This document shows, one piece after another, positions 1 to 10,239 of a stretch of DNA of 64,000 nt. Source of the DNA: Littorina saxatilis (lineage: Eukaryota; Mollusca; Gastropoda; Littorinimorpha; Littorinidae); the NCBI RefSeq assembly GCF_037325665.1, contig NC_090255.1:28405097-28469096 (forward strand), in the 5' to 3' direction. The position numbers were made by a program, and so were the translations under genes. Within the stretch, counting starts at the first letter, position 1, and the number at the start of each line of letters is the position of its first letter. Under the pieces are notes generated by a model. It ran no database searches, had not been told where the DNA came from, and saw nothing but the letters and a program-made list of their open reading frames with translations.

Positions 1-129
1 GTTCAGTGTAAGGTAGCTTTACACACGTATGTATTCTCTAATTTTACTGGAATACCATCAACTAAAAACGGGAATATTCTTTTCAACACCCATTGCACTG
101 TAACTGACAGGCTATCTATATGTCTGCCT

Positions 130-345
130 CTAAAGCTTCATTGTGATATAATTAATGTTCTTCTGTAAGTGGAGCATATAAGAATGCCCATGTGTGAATG
201 TGTAAGTGGAGCGTATAAGAATGTGTAAGTGGAGCGTGGTCCAATGTCCATGTGTGAATGGGTAAGTTGAGCGTATAAGAATGGCCATGTGTGCGATGTG
301 TAAGTGAGACATGGATGTGTTCATGACTGAATGCGTAAGCACAAT
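130..345. repeat. Short-unit minisatellite (GTAAGTGGAGCGTATAAGAATG type)
   Basis: Units of roughly 30-40 bases built on TAAGTGGAGCGTATAAGAATG and CCATGTGTGAATG recur about five times with varying length. Two overlapping minus-strand open frames here are by-products of the repeat and are not called as genes. Confidence 0.7.
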
Positions 346-439
346 GCAAGGAATGGCCAGAAGGTATGTGGGAGGTGTGTTTATAACCTGCCCTGTTATA
401 TAGTGCTATATGTCTTATGTAAAAACAATGTCCTGTTTG

Positions 440-520
440 TATTATTGTTATGTACCACGCCTGAATTTCTCTATGAGATAATAAAGTATTCTTATTCTTC
501 TTATTCTTATTCTTATGCCG
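440..520 (+). repeat. Truncated retroelement 3' end with (TTATTC)n tail
   Basis: The stretch CTGAATTTCTCTATGAGATAATAAAG followed by repeated TTATTC looks like the 3' terminus of a 5'-truncated LINE or SINE: an AATAAAG signal followed by a short tandem tail. No coding part remains. Confidence 0.45.
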
Positions 521-559
521 ATGTATTCAGAGCAGAATTTAATTCAAGAGCAGTGTCCA

Positions 560-1800
560 AAGTTGACATGCTCTGTCTTGAGGCTGCCTTGAAAATACGT
601 CCATTTAATATATGTTTAAATCGTATTTCAATGTCAAAATTATCGCTTTTGACCACGATTGTGCCTCAGTTCCATCACATTGGCACTGTTCCTCTTCGTA
701 TGCAAAGTTTGATACCTTTGCAACAGCTTCCTTGAATTTCGAACACTATAATTGCATATTTTTAAGCATTAGGCCTAAAATAAAAATAGGTGTGGTTACG
801 GTAACCCGACCTACACTATTTTTAGGGGCCGATCCTATAACTTTTTATTACATTTGTCAAAAAAAAAAAGAAAAATAAAAGAAGAAAAAACCAGTGCAAA
901 AAACGCAATGAAAGCGAAAGCGCCCGAGTCGCACACTTATTTCCCTGTCAAGTAGGTTTAATTTGTACACATTAGAAAAAAAAGTAAAAAAAAAAAAAGT
1001 GATTGCCTACCTACCTACCCTATTTTTTTGGGCTATGTTACCGTAACCACACCTATTTTATTTTTTTTTGGCCTTACAGGAACTTGAGGAAGGGTATAGA
1101 AATTAGCCTCACTTTCAACACAGCTACGGTTTTCTACGTCTGAAAAGTGTGGTACCCTAATTACGACAGCTAGCTTCCTTGAATTTGAAATACCATATAT
1201 TTCGTAGGCATTACACGGGAAGGGTACAAATGTGCCTCGGTTTCAACACACTACCACGGTTTTCTACGTCTGCAAAGTTTGGTACCTAACGACAGCTTCC
1301 TTGTATTATTAACACAATATTTCTTAAGCATTACGGGAAGGGAAACAATTGCCTTAGTTTTAACAATGACACAGTTTTCTACGTCTGCAGCGTTTGGTAC
1401 TTTGCAATAGCTTCCTTCTGAAACACCATAGTTCTTAAAGCAATACGGGAAGGGTAAATATCTGCCTCAGTTTCAACACACAACCACGTTTTTCTTCGTC
1501 TGCAAAGTTTGGTGTCTTGCAACAGATTGCTTGAACTTGAAACACTATGATATTATATTCTTAAGCATTACGGGAAGGGTAAACATTAGCCTCAGTTTAT
1601 TCTTCTTCTTCAGCGTTCGACGATGGCTGTGTCTAGATTCTTTGGCCCGTGATGTTGACGAAGTGGGCTGTCATGTCCAGGTCCTGAGTGCTGCCCCAGC
1701 CTCAGTTTCAATTAACACACTGCAACTGTTTTCTACGTCTGCAAGTTTTAGTACCTTACGACAGCTTCGTTTAATTTTGAACACTAGTCTTGAACATTAC
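560..1800 (+). repeat. Tandem repeat of about 118 bp, at least six copies
   Basis: A unit containing TTTCTACGTCTGCAAAGTTTGG, CAGCTTCCTTGAA and ATTACGGGAAGGGTA recurs with a spacing of about 115-122 bases (the GGGAAGGG element is near 1217, 1333, 1448 and 1570). The array is interrupted by an inverted-repeat element at 772-1072 and by a short foreign segment at about 1595-1695. Open frames here are repeat artefacts. Confidence 0.8.
772..1072. mobile_element. MITE with AAATAGGTGTGGTTACGGTAAC inverted ends, copy 1
   Basis: The left end reads AAATAGGTGTGGTTACGGTAAC and the right end holds its complement GTTACCGTAACCACACCTATTT. The interior is A/T-rich with no open frame. A related copy lies at 45165-45415, in the first intron of the pinocchio-like gene. 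The element interrupts the 118-bp tandem array, so it is younger than the array. Confidence 0.75.
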
Positions 1801-3112
1801 CAGAAAAAAGGCCTACCCTGCGTCCTTTTTAAAGCTGAGGATAGGTCTGACAGGGTCAGTGGCGTTGACCTGTCGGAAGGTGATGCACGTAATACTCTCT
1901 AGGTGTGCTATGGCCGCTTGCACACGTTGCGTCTCACTGCTGTCTGCAAACACAAAAACAATTACACATGATGCCGACATACACAGGTTTAAGACAGTAT
2001 GGGCTTACGCGCTAATGCAGACACACGGGCACAGACATGACATCTCGACTTGTGGACACACGGCACGTATGCGAAGACTCACACTCAAACATGTTCGCGC
2101 GCACGACATCAATGAATGAAGGAAGACAAACAGACAGATAGATAGACAAGACAGAGAGACAGACAGAACGACAGACAGACAGACAGACGGCCAGACAGTT
2201 AGATCAAGTAATCTTGAATACTAATAACACACACAAAATGAATACATAAATAAATGAATGAATGAATGAATACATGAATCTAAATTAAGAGATCTAGACA
2301 TACAGATAAATTATTAAGTACGGCAAATCCCCCCCCCCCCCAAAAAAAAAAATAAAATTAAAAAAATAAAATTAAAAAATATATGGTGTTTGGTTCCCTG
2401 ACTGTCCATATTTTTCCTCCCGACCCAAAAATTCTCTACGACCCTGCGAATGAAATTTATTGAAACTTAGTTAATTAGTTAGTTGTTGCTTTTTGGGTCC
2501 AGCGGACCATATAGGCCAAATCAGGACCCCAATTTATTGAAAATGACAGCACTCGATTTTGAAGACTTTACAGGGAAAGCTATACTCTTCTCCAAAATTA
2601 AGTCGACGCAGCTCGCACGAGTACTGGCGAACAAAAACCAACATGGCCTGAGAAAAGAAAAGAGAAGATTTTAATCATAAAAAAATGGAAAATGAAAAAA
2701 AATACCAACCTACGAATATAAATCTTTCTTTTTTTTCTTTTTCTTCTTTATGTTTATTATTATTATTTTTTTTTTTTTTGGGGGGGGGGGGGTGATCGGG
2801 GTTGGGGGTCAGGGGCATGGTGGTTGTTCAATCGGAAACGAACATTCATATTTGTTTTCTTCGCCTAACCTTGAATTAATGCTTTGTAAATTTAAAGCTC
2901 ATGTTTTAATGCAACTGTTGCAATATATCTGATATAATCTTTATATTTGCAAATTGTAATCAAGCCTAAATATATCAAAAGTTCAATTTAATAGAACACC
3001 GACTGATGTTTGAGAAATAGCGGAATCTAACAAAGTCTATGAATCTGCCTGCATATATGAGTCTGTAATATTCAAATATATTCATATACTCATATACTCA
3101 CTCAGCCTATAC
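1801..3112. other. No gene seen; low-complexity and repeat remnants
   Basis: This stretch contains GACA/GACAGA repeats (about 2130-2200), GAAT repeats (about 2250-2280), poly-C/poly-A (about 2330-2380) and poly-T/poly-G (about 2755-2795). I see no splice-consistent coding sequence. The remaining exons of the astacin-like gene, which runs leftwards, are not recognisable here and probably lie beyond position 1. Confidence 0.5.
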
Positions 3113-4071
3113 TTTGCACTTTGGTCGAACATGTAAGGAATGGGCAGTGACCACAGCTTTTTCTTGGAGTACGTCACTTTTCGTTTACGTCGCTTCCGGC
3201 CTGAGTGCAGCTTTTCCTGCGCTTCATCCGCAGACAGCATGATGTCCCCTTCAAAAAGTACTCCCGCCACTATTTCTTCATCCGCAACCTCTGCACGGCT
3301 GTCGTCTGCTGACGCCTCCCAGGTCGTACCAGTGTCTTCGCCCTTTTGTGGAAACTCCGCCCTGTCTGTTTCAGTTTGACGGTTTTCGCGGGAGTCCGTT
3401 GCTCCTGCACTGACTGTAATTGGAATGTTGGTGTCTGCGCGTTCTTGTGAAAGAACCGATTTTTCTGTGCCAGATTTAAAGCGTTCATTAGCTTCCGTCG
3501 AGTCGGCGTCCACTGAGCCTGTTTCTTTGCTGTCTTCGTCGTCGTGTTTTGGAGATTTTTCTGTTTCTGTGTATGGTTTGTTGCCTTCGCCGCCTTCTGT
3601 TTGCCCCGTTCCATTTGTGTTTGTTCTTCCAATGTCTCCGCGTGGTTGCGAAGCCTGTGTCTTATCGTTTTCAAGTTTATTGTCTGCTCCTTCATCTGAC
3701 TGACCATCAATTATTGCACTGGCGTCAGAAAACAAAGGCTTCTTTGCAACATGTTCCTCCCCTGCTCCGACTTGGCTTTCCTCTGTCTGGGCGAATGTAT
3801 CGGATTCGCTGACGTTTGCTGCAGTAATTGCTTTGTCAGCGTTCTGTGATTGTGACGTCACCGTTGTAGGTGTTGAATTACTGTCAGTGTTTGGCCTTTC
3901 GGTAGTTGGCGTCTGTTTGGGAACATCAGTAGTCCTTTCAATGTTTCGAACATTCTCTTCCACGGATCTGGAAGTCATTGGTGTTTGTGAGGGATTATTT
4001 GGTGTCTGCTTCTCTCTCGAAGAAAGCTGCGTCTGTCTTGTTTTGTCGTCGCTGTCAGTTCTTGGCTGTAT
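3113..4071 (-). CDS. Astacin-like zinc metalloprotease, coding exon 3 (long propeptide and start of catalytic domain)
   Basis: This 959-base exon has an acceptor TTTTTGCAG before 4071 and a donor GTATAG after 3113; it enters in phase 0 and leaves in phase 2. The first ~280 residues are very rich in Thr, Ser, Glu, Asp and Gln with no hydrophobic core, so probably disordered. Near the end the sequence becomes VLFEGDIML, the conserved FxGD segment whose Asp plugs the active-site zinc in astacin (M12A) proenzymes. A strongly basic RKRRKRK run follows, a likely furin-type cleavage site, then LWSLPIPYMFD, matching the start of the mature astacin domain. The HExxH zinc motif is not in the window; it should lie in exons left of position 1. 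A propeptide this long is unusual, since typical astacin propeptides are tens of residues. The family call rests on the FEGDI, basic-site and PYMFD order. Confidence 0.75.
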
Positions 4072-4651
4072 CTGCAAAAATCGAATAAGATATTGGGTGG
4101 CTTGTCGTCAGACCAGCGTTTTTGTTGTTACGAGGGAGGAGGAGGGGGGGGGGTAGCATATCGTCGTCTGTTTCATCCTTATCGACCAAAGGCCAAGGTT
4201 GATAACCTCAGCCAGCGTAAATGTACATTATTCAAGTGACAACAATTCTACGTCTCCACTGGTAAGAGTGAAACACACGCAGAGTATATTCATATGATAT
4301 GATTTTCTTTTTCGTTGTCATTTATTTATTATTGCGAATCCTTCGCATAGCTCGCGCAGACAATCAGATAACCAATGATTACGTCACAAGTCAATGAATT
4401 GTGCCCCGAGGACTGTTAAAACAGTTGGATGTATTCGTCACACTCCGCTACACATGGCTTAATAACGGTGACGCCCTTTGACGATTGCGGCTGCGACAGA
4501 TTAAGATCCTTGAGAAGACAAGTGCGTTGTAAGTGTTTTCCCTTCACCCCATTCCGTCCTTTTTGCATTTCAGTTTTTTAAACATGCGGTCATTGTTCGA
4601 CTGCATGTTTTTCGGAGGTCTGACGAGGAAATTGAAACCGAGGGTGTTTAA

Positions 4652-4653
<2 letters not shown>

Positions 4654-4742
<89 letters not shown>
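4654..4742. repeat. (TG)n microsatellite, about 44 units
   Basis: An uninterrupted TG dinucleotide run ends 33 bases before the left TTAA of the transposon at 4780. Open frames of alternating Cys-Val or Thr-His here are artefacts. Confidence 0.98.
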
Positions 4743-4744
<2 letters not shown>

Positions 4745-4779
4745 CATGGATTGGTTGCGTCTAATCAAACTGGAATTAA

Positions 4780-5836
4780 AGGCACAGTAAGCCTCCCATA
4801 AACCATCACAGATACGGTCAGGCTTTTACACACAGTACAAACACCCTTTCATTTAAACACTCACCAATTGAGAACATCCTAGGTGCCCTCCGTAAAGAGC
4901 GAACAATTTTCAAAGAATTTATTTTTGCGTGGTTTATCTTAACCCTGAGCCATCGTGAACCCGTGTGATCCAGTTTCCCTTTTTCACAATGTAGTCGTCA
5001 GTTAGTCATTTGAATGCGACTCGATGTGAGCTTATCTACAATACAATAGCACGTTTTTATGCACGAAACAAACGGCTGTGGTTCACAAGAACTCCAGCGA
5101 TGGCTTTTGACTGTTGAGAGGAACGGCGATATGCATAAACCGTCGTCTGCTACGACCCTTGCGTGACCCTGCTTCCGGGCTTTTCTTTTTTCAAACTATC
5201 ACAGCTTCGAATTGTACTGATGTTGTCTTGATGAAAAAAAGAATTCTTTTATGATTAAAGAATGTTTGTGTAACAAGCTGTCAATTTATTATTTAGATTT
5301 TAAAAGTTAGGTCTAGCGCAAAAACGCACCACGGTCCAAAAACATTCTGATAATCATCAATCCACGGCTATGGCCAGTTTACATCGATAGAATGAGACCG
5401 TACCCGAATGGAAGTAACTCATTTTTGACCTGAGTTCAGGATGGGTCCAAAAAGTGTTCGAGATAATCTGCAAAGTTAATTCTTTAAAAATTGCTCGCTC
5501 TTTACGTAGGGCACCTAGGATGTTCCCGTTTGGTGAGCGTTCAAATGGAAGGGTGTTTGTACTGTGTGTAAAAGCCTGACAGTATCTGTGATGGTTCACT
5601 CCCGTCGGGCGTGATTTCCGGTATTGAATATTCATAACAGCCGTCCAGCACCAAAACGAGGCGCCATTGTTGTAGAGGACCAAGTCCACGAAAATAAATT
5701 CTTTGAAAATTTCTCACGCTCGACAGAAAGCAGCCAGGATGTTCCCGTTCGGTAAGCGTTCAAATGGAAGTATGCTTGTACTGTATGTAGACGCTCAGGG
5801 AGCTCTGTGATGGTTTACGGGAGGCTTACTGTGCCT
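4780..5836. mobile_element. TTAA-flanked DNA transposon (piggyBac-like MITE), 1.06 kb
   Basis: The ends read AGGCACAGTAAGCCTCCC and its complement, extending imperfectly to about 40 bp (TAAACCATCACAGA), flanked on both sides by TTAA (4776-4779 and 5837-5840). TTAA duplication is typical of piggyBac-type elements. The interior has further inverted subrepeats built on CATCCTAGGTGCCCTCCGTAAAGAGCG (about 4875, 5500, 5720) and no transposase frame. It sits in intron 2 of the astacin-like gene. Confidence 0.8.
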
Positions 5837-5943
5837 TTAAACGACATGCTTTGTCAATGTTTTGCATTATACATAATTAGAGATTTTTGTGTTCTTCTCC
5901 TTTTGTCTTATCTTAACTGATAGTATCGTATACTATCTCTCAC

Positions 5944-6039
5944 CTTGGCCATGCTGGCAGCCTGTAGTTGCTGCAGGATGCCAATGACCTTGAGGCGGTC
6001 TGTCACGCTCTGTTCGTCATGCACGTCGTGCACGCCAAG
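5944..6039 (-). CDS. Astacin-like metalloprotease, coding exon 2
   Basis: A 96-base exon of 32 codons in phase 0 at both ends, with acceptor CTTTCAG before 6039 and donor GTGAGA after 5944. It reads LGVHDVHDEQSVTDRLK then VIGILQQLQAASMAK, a short amphipathic stretch that probably belongs to the propeptide. Phase agreement with exon 1 (AAG|GT) and exon 3 (AG|ATA) supports one transcript. The exon is flanked by a long (TG)n tract on its upstream side and by a TTAA-flanked transposon in the following intron. Confidence 0.75.
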
Positions 6040-6116
6040 CTGAAAGAAACGTTGACAGCCACTGAAGTTTCGTTGTTGTCGTTGTTTGTTTATTGTATCA
6101 GATAATGGATCTGGGG

Positions 6117-6127
6117 CGTGTGTGTGT

Positions 6128-6174
<47 letters not shown>

Positions 6175-6282
6175 TGTATGTGTGTGTGTGTGTATGTGTG
6201 TGTTTGTGTATGTTTGTGTGTGTGTTTGTGCGTGCGTGCGTGCGTGCGTGCGTGCGTGAGTGTGTGTGTGTGTGTGTGTTTG
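6117..6282. repeat. Compound (TG)n / (CGTG)n microsatellite
   Basis: TG runs are interrupted by TATG, TTTG and a GCGTGCGTGCGTG block near 6230-6256. The tract lies in intron 1 of the astacin-like gene. Confidence 0.95.
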
Positions 6283-6489
6283 TATGTGGTAGTTGCTTAT
6301 ATTGATGTGTTTAACAATCTTAATGTTGTCATATGTTCACTGTGTACACTGCTGCTCAAATCTTGGACACCTCAACCACCTGCATGTCCACACCAGATGT
6401 CATCCTCGGATCCGACGGACTACTCAAGAAGATTTGGGTGTAAGTGTTACAGTTTCATTTTTCAATTAGAGCTGGGAAAGTATAAATGC

Positions 6490-6570
6490 ATTATATTGTA
6501 TGGTATTGTATTGTATTGTATTTGTATTGTATTTGTATTGTATTTGTATTGTATTGTATTGTATTGTAAA
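6490..6570 (+). repeat. (TATTG)n pentanucleotide tract, probable retroelement tail
   Basis: TATTG and TATTTG units follow an A/T-rich lead (GAGCTGGGAAAGTATAAATGC), the usual look of the 3' tail of a truncated LINE. A longer, more degenerate tract of the same unit is at 14820-15060. Confidence 0.6.
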
Positions 6571-6719
6571 TTGTAAGTTCCTTGTCAGAAAAGGCCTGGC
6601 ACATGTAACACGTAATAAGCGTGTTGTTAAAATAGGCCTGGAATATAGGTATTACACATAATACCTTCCTTGTCAAATTGGCCTGGCATCTTTAGCAAAA
6701 TAAAATACCTTTGGTCAAA

Positions 6720-7175
6720 ATGAGTGTTGCACATGTAGCATTCGTCCGTGGATAAAATGGTCCTGTCACATACAACACAATACGTCCGAGGTCAAAAAGG
6801 GCATGTCAGATATAACACAATACGCCCGTGGTCAAAAAGGGCATGTCACATACAACACAATACGCCCGTGGTCAAAAAAGGCATGTCACATACAACACAA
6901 TACGTCCGAGGTCAAAAAGGGCATGTCACATACAACACAATGCGCCCGTGGTCAAAAAGGGCATGTCACATACAACACAATACGCCCGTGGTCAAAAAGG
7001 GCATGTCACATACAACACAACACGTCCGAGGTTAAAATTGACCTGTCACATACAACACAATACGCTCCCGGTAAAATTGGGCCTGTCACATACAACACAA
7101 TACGTCCGTGGTTAACATTGGGCCTGTCACATACAACACAATACGTCAGTGGTCTAAACAGGCCGCGCGTGGCAC
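6720..7175 (+). repeat. 40-bp minisatellite, about 11 units
   Basis: The unit is GTCACATACAACACAATACG plus CCCGTGGTCAAAAAGGGCAT, repeating exactly every 40 bases in the centre (about 6800-7030), with older divergent units at both edges. Because 40 is not a multiple of three, consecutive units pass through all three frames, so long open frames appear in all three plus-strand frames without being genes. It lies in intron 1 of the astacin-like gene. Confidence 0.95.
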
Positions 7176-7275
7176 ACGAAACGCTATAAGAATGTACGTA
7201 TTAGGAGCACAAGCAATCTCTTTCTAAAATGCTTCCTGGTCAAGATGGACCTGGCACAATTCTTCTTAACAATAA

Positions 7276-7587
7276 TTGTTTGTTTGTTTGTTTGCTTAAC
7301 GCCCAGCCGACCACGAAGGGCCATATCAGGGCGGTGCTGCTTTGACATAATTATAACGTGCGCCACACACAAGACAGAAGTCGCAGCACAGGCTTCATGT
7401 CTCACCCAGTCACATTATTCTGACACCGGACCAACCAGTCCTAGCACTAACCCCATAATGCCAGACGCCAGGCGGAGCAGCCACTAGATTGCCAATTTTA
7501 AAGTCTTAGGTATGACCCGGCCGGGGTTCGAACCCACGACCTCCCGATCACGGGGCGGACGCCTTACCACTAGGCCAACCGTGCCGG
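7276..7587 (-). mobile_element. tRNA-derived SINE, family A, copy 1
   Basis: On the minus strand the element starts CCGGCACGGTTGGCCTAGTG, includes a Pol III B-box-like GGTTCGAACCC and ends in a (AAAC)n tail, seen on the plus strand as repeated GTTT. It is flanked by an imperfect 12-bp target duplication TCTTAAMAATAA (7264-7275 and 7588-7599). Four more copies are at 9930-10238, 12199-12511, 39069-39381 and 46714-47027. Confidence 0.93.
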
Positions 7588-7599
7588 TCTTAAAAATAA

Positions 7600-8035
7600 G
7601 CCTTGTGCGAAATATGTTGGGACACAAAGAGTGTAATAGAAATAGCGATCTTGGTAAAAAAAAAATTAAAAAAAAGCCGCTAGTGTAATCTGCTTGGACG
7701 CCAAGAGCGTGATAGACATAGAGTTATTCGGGTCAAAATAGATCATGTGCGTGGTATCCCTTGGATGCAGAGAGCTTGTAAGACATAGAGTTTTTTGTAA
7801 AACAAAAAAGTGTGTTGTTTGTAATAAGTCTGACAAGCAAAGAGCGTGATAGGTATAGAGATTTTGGAAACAAAAAAGAAGCATTGTGCGTAATATGCCT
7901 GGGATGCAAAGAGCGTGATACACAAAGAGCTCTTTGTGAAAGTGGTCCTTATATGTAATATGCCTGGGATGCAGAGAATTCTTGATAATGGGACATGTGC
8001 GTAATATGATAGACATTGAGGACCTTGGGGACAAT
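7600..8035 (+). repeat. Degenerate minisatellite of about 60-70 bp
   Basis: GTAATATGCCTGGGATGCAAAGAGCGTGATA and GACATAGAG recur about six times with many differences. The resemblance of GTAATATG / GTCAAAAT words to the 40-bp array at 6720-7175 suggests an old, related array split by the family A SINE. Confidence 0.65.
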
Positions 8036-8068
8036 GGGCCAGAAAACTGACCTCAGACAGCAACTCAC

Positions 8069-8185
8069 CTTCACAAAGCGTGCCACAGCAGCCACTGGCG
8101 CCATCAGGGTGCAACACACGAACAGCACCAGTAATACGAAGACGTAGACAGACGCAGGCCAAGCGGAGGGCAATCTTCTTGGCAT
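8069..8185 (-). CDS. Astacin-like metalloprotease, coding exon 1 (signal peptide)
   Basis: The 39 codons from ATG at 8185 read MPRRLPSAWPASVYVFVLLV then LFVCCTLMAPVAAVARFVK, a basic N-terminus, a hydrophobic core and a small-residue cleavage region (VAA or AVA). The product should be secreted. The exon ends AAG|GTGAGT in phase 0. An in-frame ATG 39 bases upstream at 8224 would add MLFSRRNKPTVKI; I prefer 8185 because the signal peptide is then conventional, but either is possible. The intron that follows (6040-8068) contains the 40-bp minisatellite, a SINE and a degenerate ~65-bp repeat. Confidence 0.75.
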
Positions 8186-8224
8186 TATTTTCACTGTTGG
8201 CTTATTCCGTCGTGAAAACAGCAC

Positions 8225-9430
8225 CTCGCACTGCCCTCGTGCAACCTTTGTTCCGCTTGTGTCTGTTCATTCTTTCTTTCTCTTGTCTTTGTTTCCGTTT
8301 TTAAGTTCAAGAGTGTTGATCCGCCCCCTGTCATTTCTGCTGCGTAATATTCAAATCTGCATTACCAAACGAACTGCCTGGGCTTTCGCCCTGTTCTCAC
8401 AATTAAATTCTGACACTTTCCATCAAAGTTCAAAGGTCGAGCATCTGATTTGATTTCTGTTATCATCAATTATTCATAAGATTCCATGTTATTTCATAAG
8501 CTGCAAACGATACGCAAGTCTATATACTCGACAACACTTCTAAATTATGCATGTCATGGCTTCGATTGGAGCCGAAATTCTTCAGTATATATTGCAAAAG
8601 TAATCAGCCACAGATAAATATTTCTCTAAACACACAATTGCGAAAGTTTCAAAGTTAATAGCTTGGATGATAGCATCTCCTAGGCGAATCGTAAAACGTT
8701 AATTTGAATAAAAATGGCTGCATCAGACCTCATCACTGAGCTTCAGAACGTAGAGGTGAAAGATCACGAGCATATATGGTTTAAACTCTTAGCCCAAGGG
8801 TACGCAGTCAGCATGAACAATGTGGGATCCCCCTGTCCGTGAGGCTGCTCTTATGTATCGCGCCAGCATGCACAGTTTTATGGTTGAGCGATCTACTGTA
8901 GCCTAGTGCACACAAAATTTTAAATTCTTGCATATTAAATATGGCTGATAACATCTCAATATCTCATGCCGTGCATACTCATTTTGATGGAATGAACTAC
9001 TGCAGATGATAGACAACGTCGCTGCATATTAATAAGTACGGTTAATAATATGTCTGACCTCAATGTCTCGTGCGGTGAATAGTCTTTATGATTGGGTTAT
9101 ATATTACAGTTAATATAGAATCTCACAGCCTCGTATATTATGAGAATATGTTTGGTCTCAACAAAATTAATGATAAAACGGTTCGCATAGCACCTTAAAC
9201 CTTGGGGCAGCTCTGCTTTTATCCAAGTCATTCAATGTGCATCTTGTCTCAAGAAAGAATGCCACTTTTGCGCAATGATTGTGTTTATCCTGCTACATAT
9301 ACTTTTATTCTGACGAAATTGAAACAAAGTTAGCACAGCTTTCTGGTTTAAAACGTTGTCTTTAATTTTTATGGATATTTTTGAATTCAAAATTCTTAGT
9401 TTCAGCACTGTTTACAATTCGACCCTAGCA
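8225..9430. other. No gene seen; region upstream of the astacin-like gene
   Basis: Mostly A/T-rich sequence. No long open frame, no clear exon and no recognisable repeat. The part nearest 8225 would hold the 5' UTR and promoter of the minus-strand astacin-like gene, but I cannot place a TATA box or start site. Confidence 0.4.
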
Positions 9431-9446
9431 TTACACACGCTGGTCA

Positions 9447-9823
9447 GGGCGGGGATGTAGCTCAGTCGGTAGCGCGCTGAATTTGTATCCAGTTGGCCGC
9501 TGTCAGCGTGAGTTCGTCCCCACGTTCGGCGAGAGATTTATTTCTCAGAGTCAACTTTGTGTGCAGACTCTCCTCGGTGTCCGAACACCCCCGTGTGTAC
9601 ACGCAAGCACAAGACCAAGTGCGCACGAAAAAGATCCTGTAATCCATGTCAGAGTTCTGTGGGTTATAGAAACACGAAAATACCCAGCATGCTTCCTCCG
9701 AAAGCGGCGTATGGCTGCCTAAATGGCGGGGTAAAAAACCGGTCATACACGTAAAAGCCGTGGGAGTTTCAGCCCCTGAACAAACAAACAAACAAACAAA
9801 CAAACAAACAAACAAACAAACAA
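9447..9823 (+). mobile_element. tRNA-derived SINE, family B, full-length copy
   Basis: The head GGGATGTAGCTCAGTCGGTA is a tRNA-like A box, with GAGTTCGTCCCC as B box about 45 bases later. The body contains AGTCAACTTTGTGTGCAGAC and GGTGTCCGAACACC, and the tail is (AAAC)n. A perfect 12-bp target duplication ACACGCTGGTCA flanks it (9435-9446 and 9824-9835), so it is intact and fairly young. The family B head reappears in the chimeric element at 33920-34330. Confidence 0.95.
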
Positions 9824-9929
9824 ACACGCTGGTCAAACAGACTAAAGTTTAAAATGAACGTCTACAGCAGTCACGACCTTTCATTGAATAATGCACGAAG
9901 CACACTCTTTGATTGCTCTTTTGTTTGAA

Positions 9930-10238
9930 TTTGTTTGTTTGTTTGTTTGCTTAACGCCCAGCCGACCACGAAGGACCATATCAGGGCGGTGCTGCTTTGA
10001 CACTATAACGTGCACCTCACACAAGACAAAAGTCGCAGCACAGGCTTCATATCTCACCCAGTCACATTATTCTGACACCGGACCAACCAGTCCTAGCACT
10101 AACCCCATAATGCCAGACGCCAGGTGGAGCAGCCACTAGATTGCCAATTTTAAAGTCTTATGTATGACCCGGACGGGGTTCGAACCCACGACCTCCCGAT
10201 CACTGGGCGGACGCCTTACCACTAAGCCACCGTGTTGC
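9930..10238 (-). mobile_element. tRNA-derived SINE, family A, copy 2
   Basis: It has the same head (GGTTCGAACCC B box), body and GTTT/AAAC tail as copy 1. The head end is slightly more diverged. No clean target duplication was found. Confidence 0.9.
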
Positions 10239-10239
10239 G

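Noticed and set aside
6748-7189. Three overlapping plus-strand open frames (95-128 codons) with TTQYVRGQKGH-type repeats
   Set aside because: They are the same 40-bp minisatellite read in three frames; no start context, no splice sites and no domain.
9447-9530. Possible functional tRNA gene
   Set aside because: The A and B boxes belong to a SINE head: it continues into a SINE body with an AAAC tail and a target duplication, and there is no proper acceptor stem.
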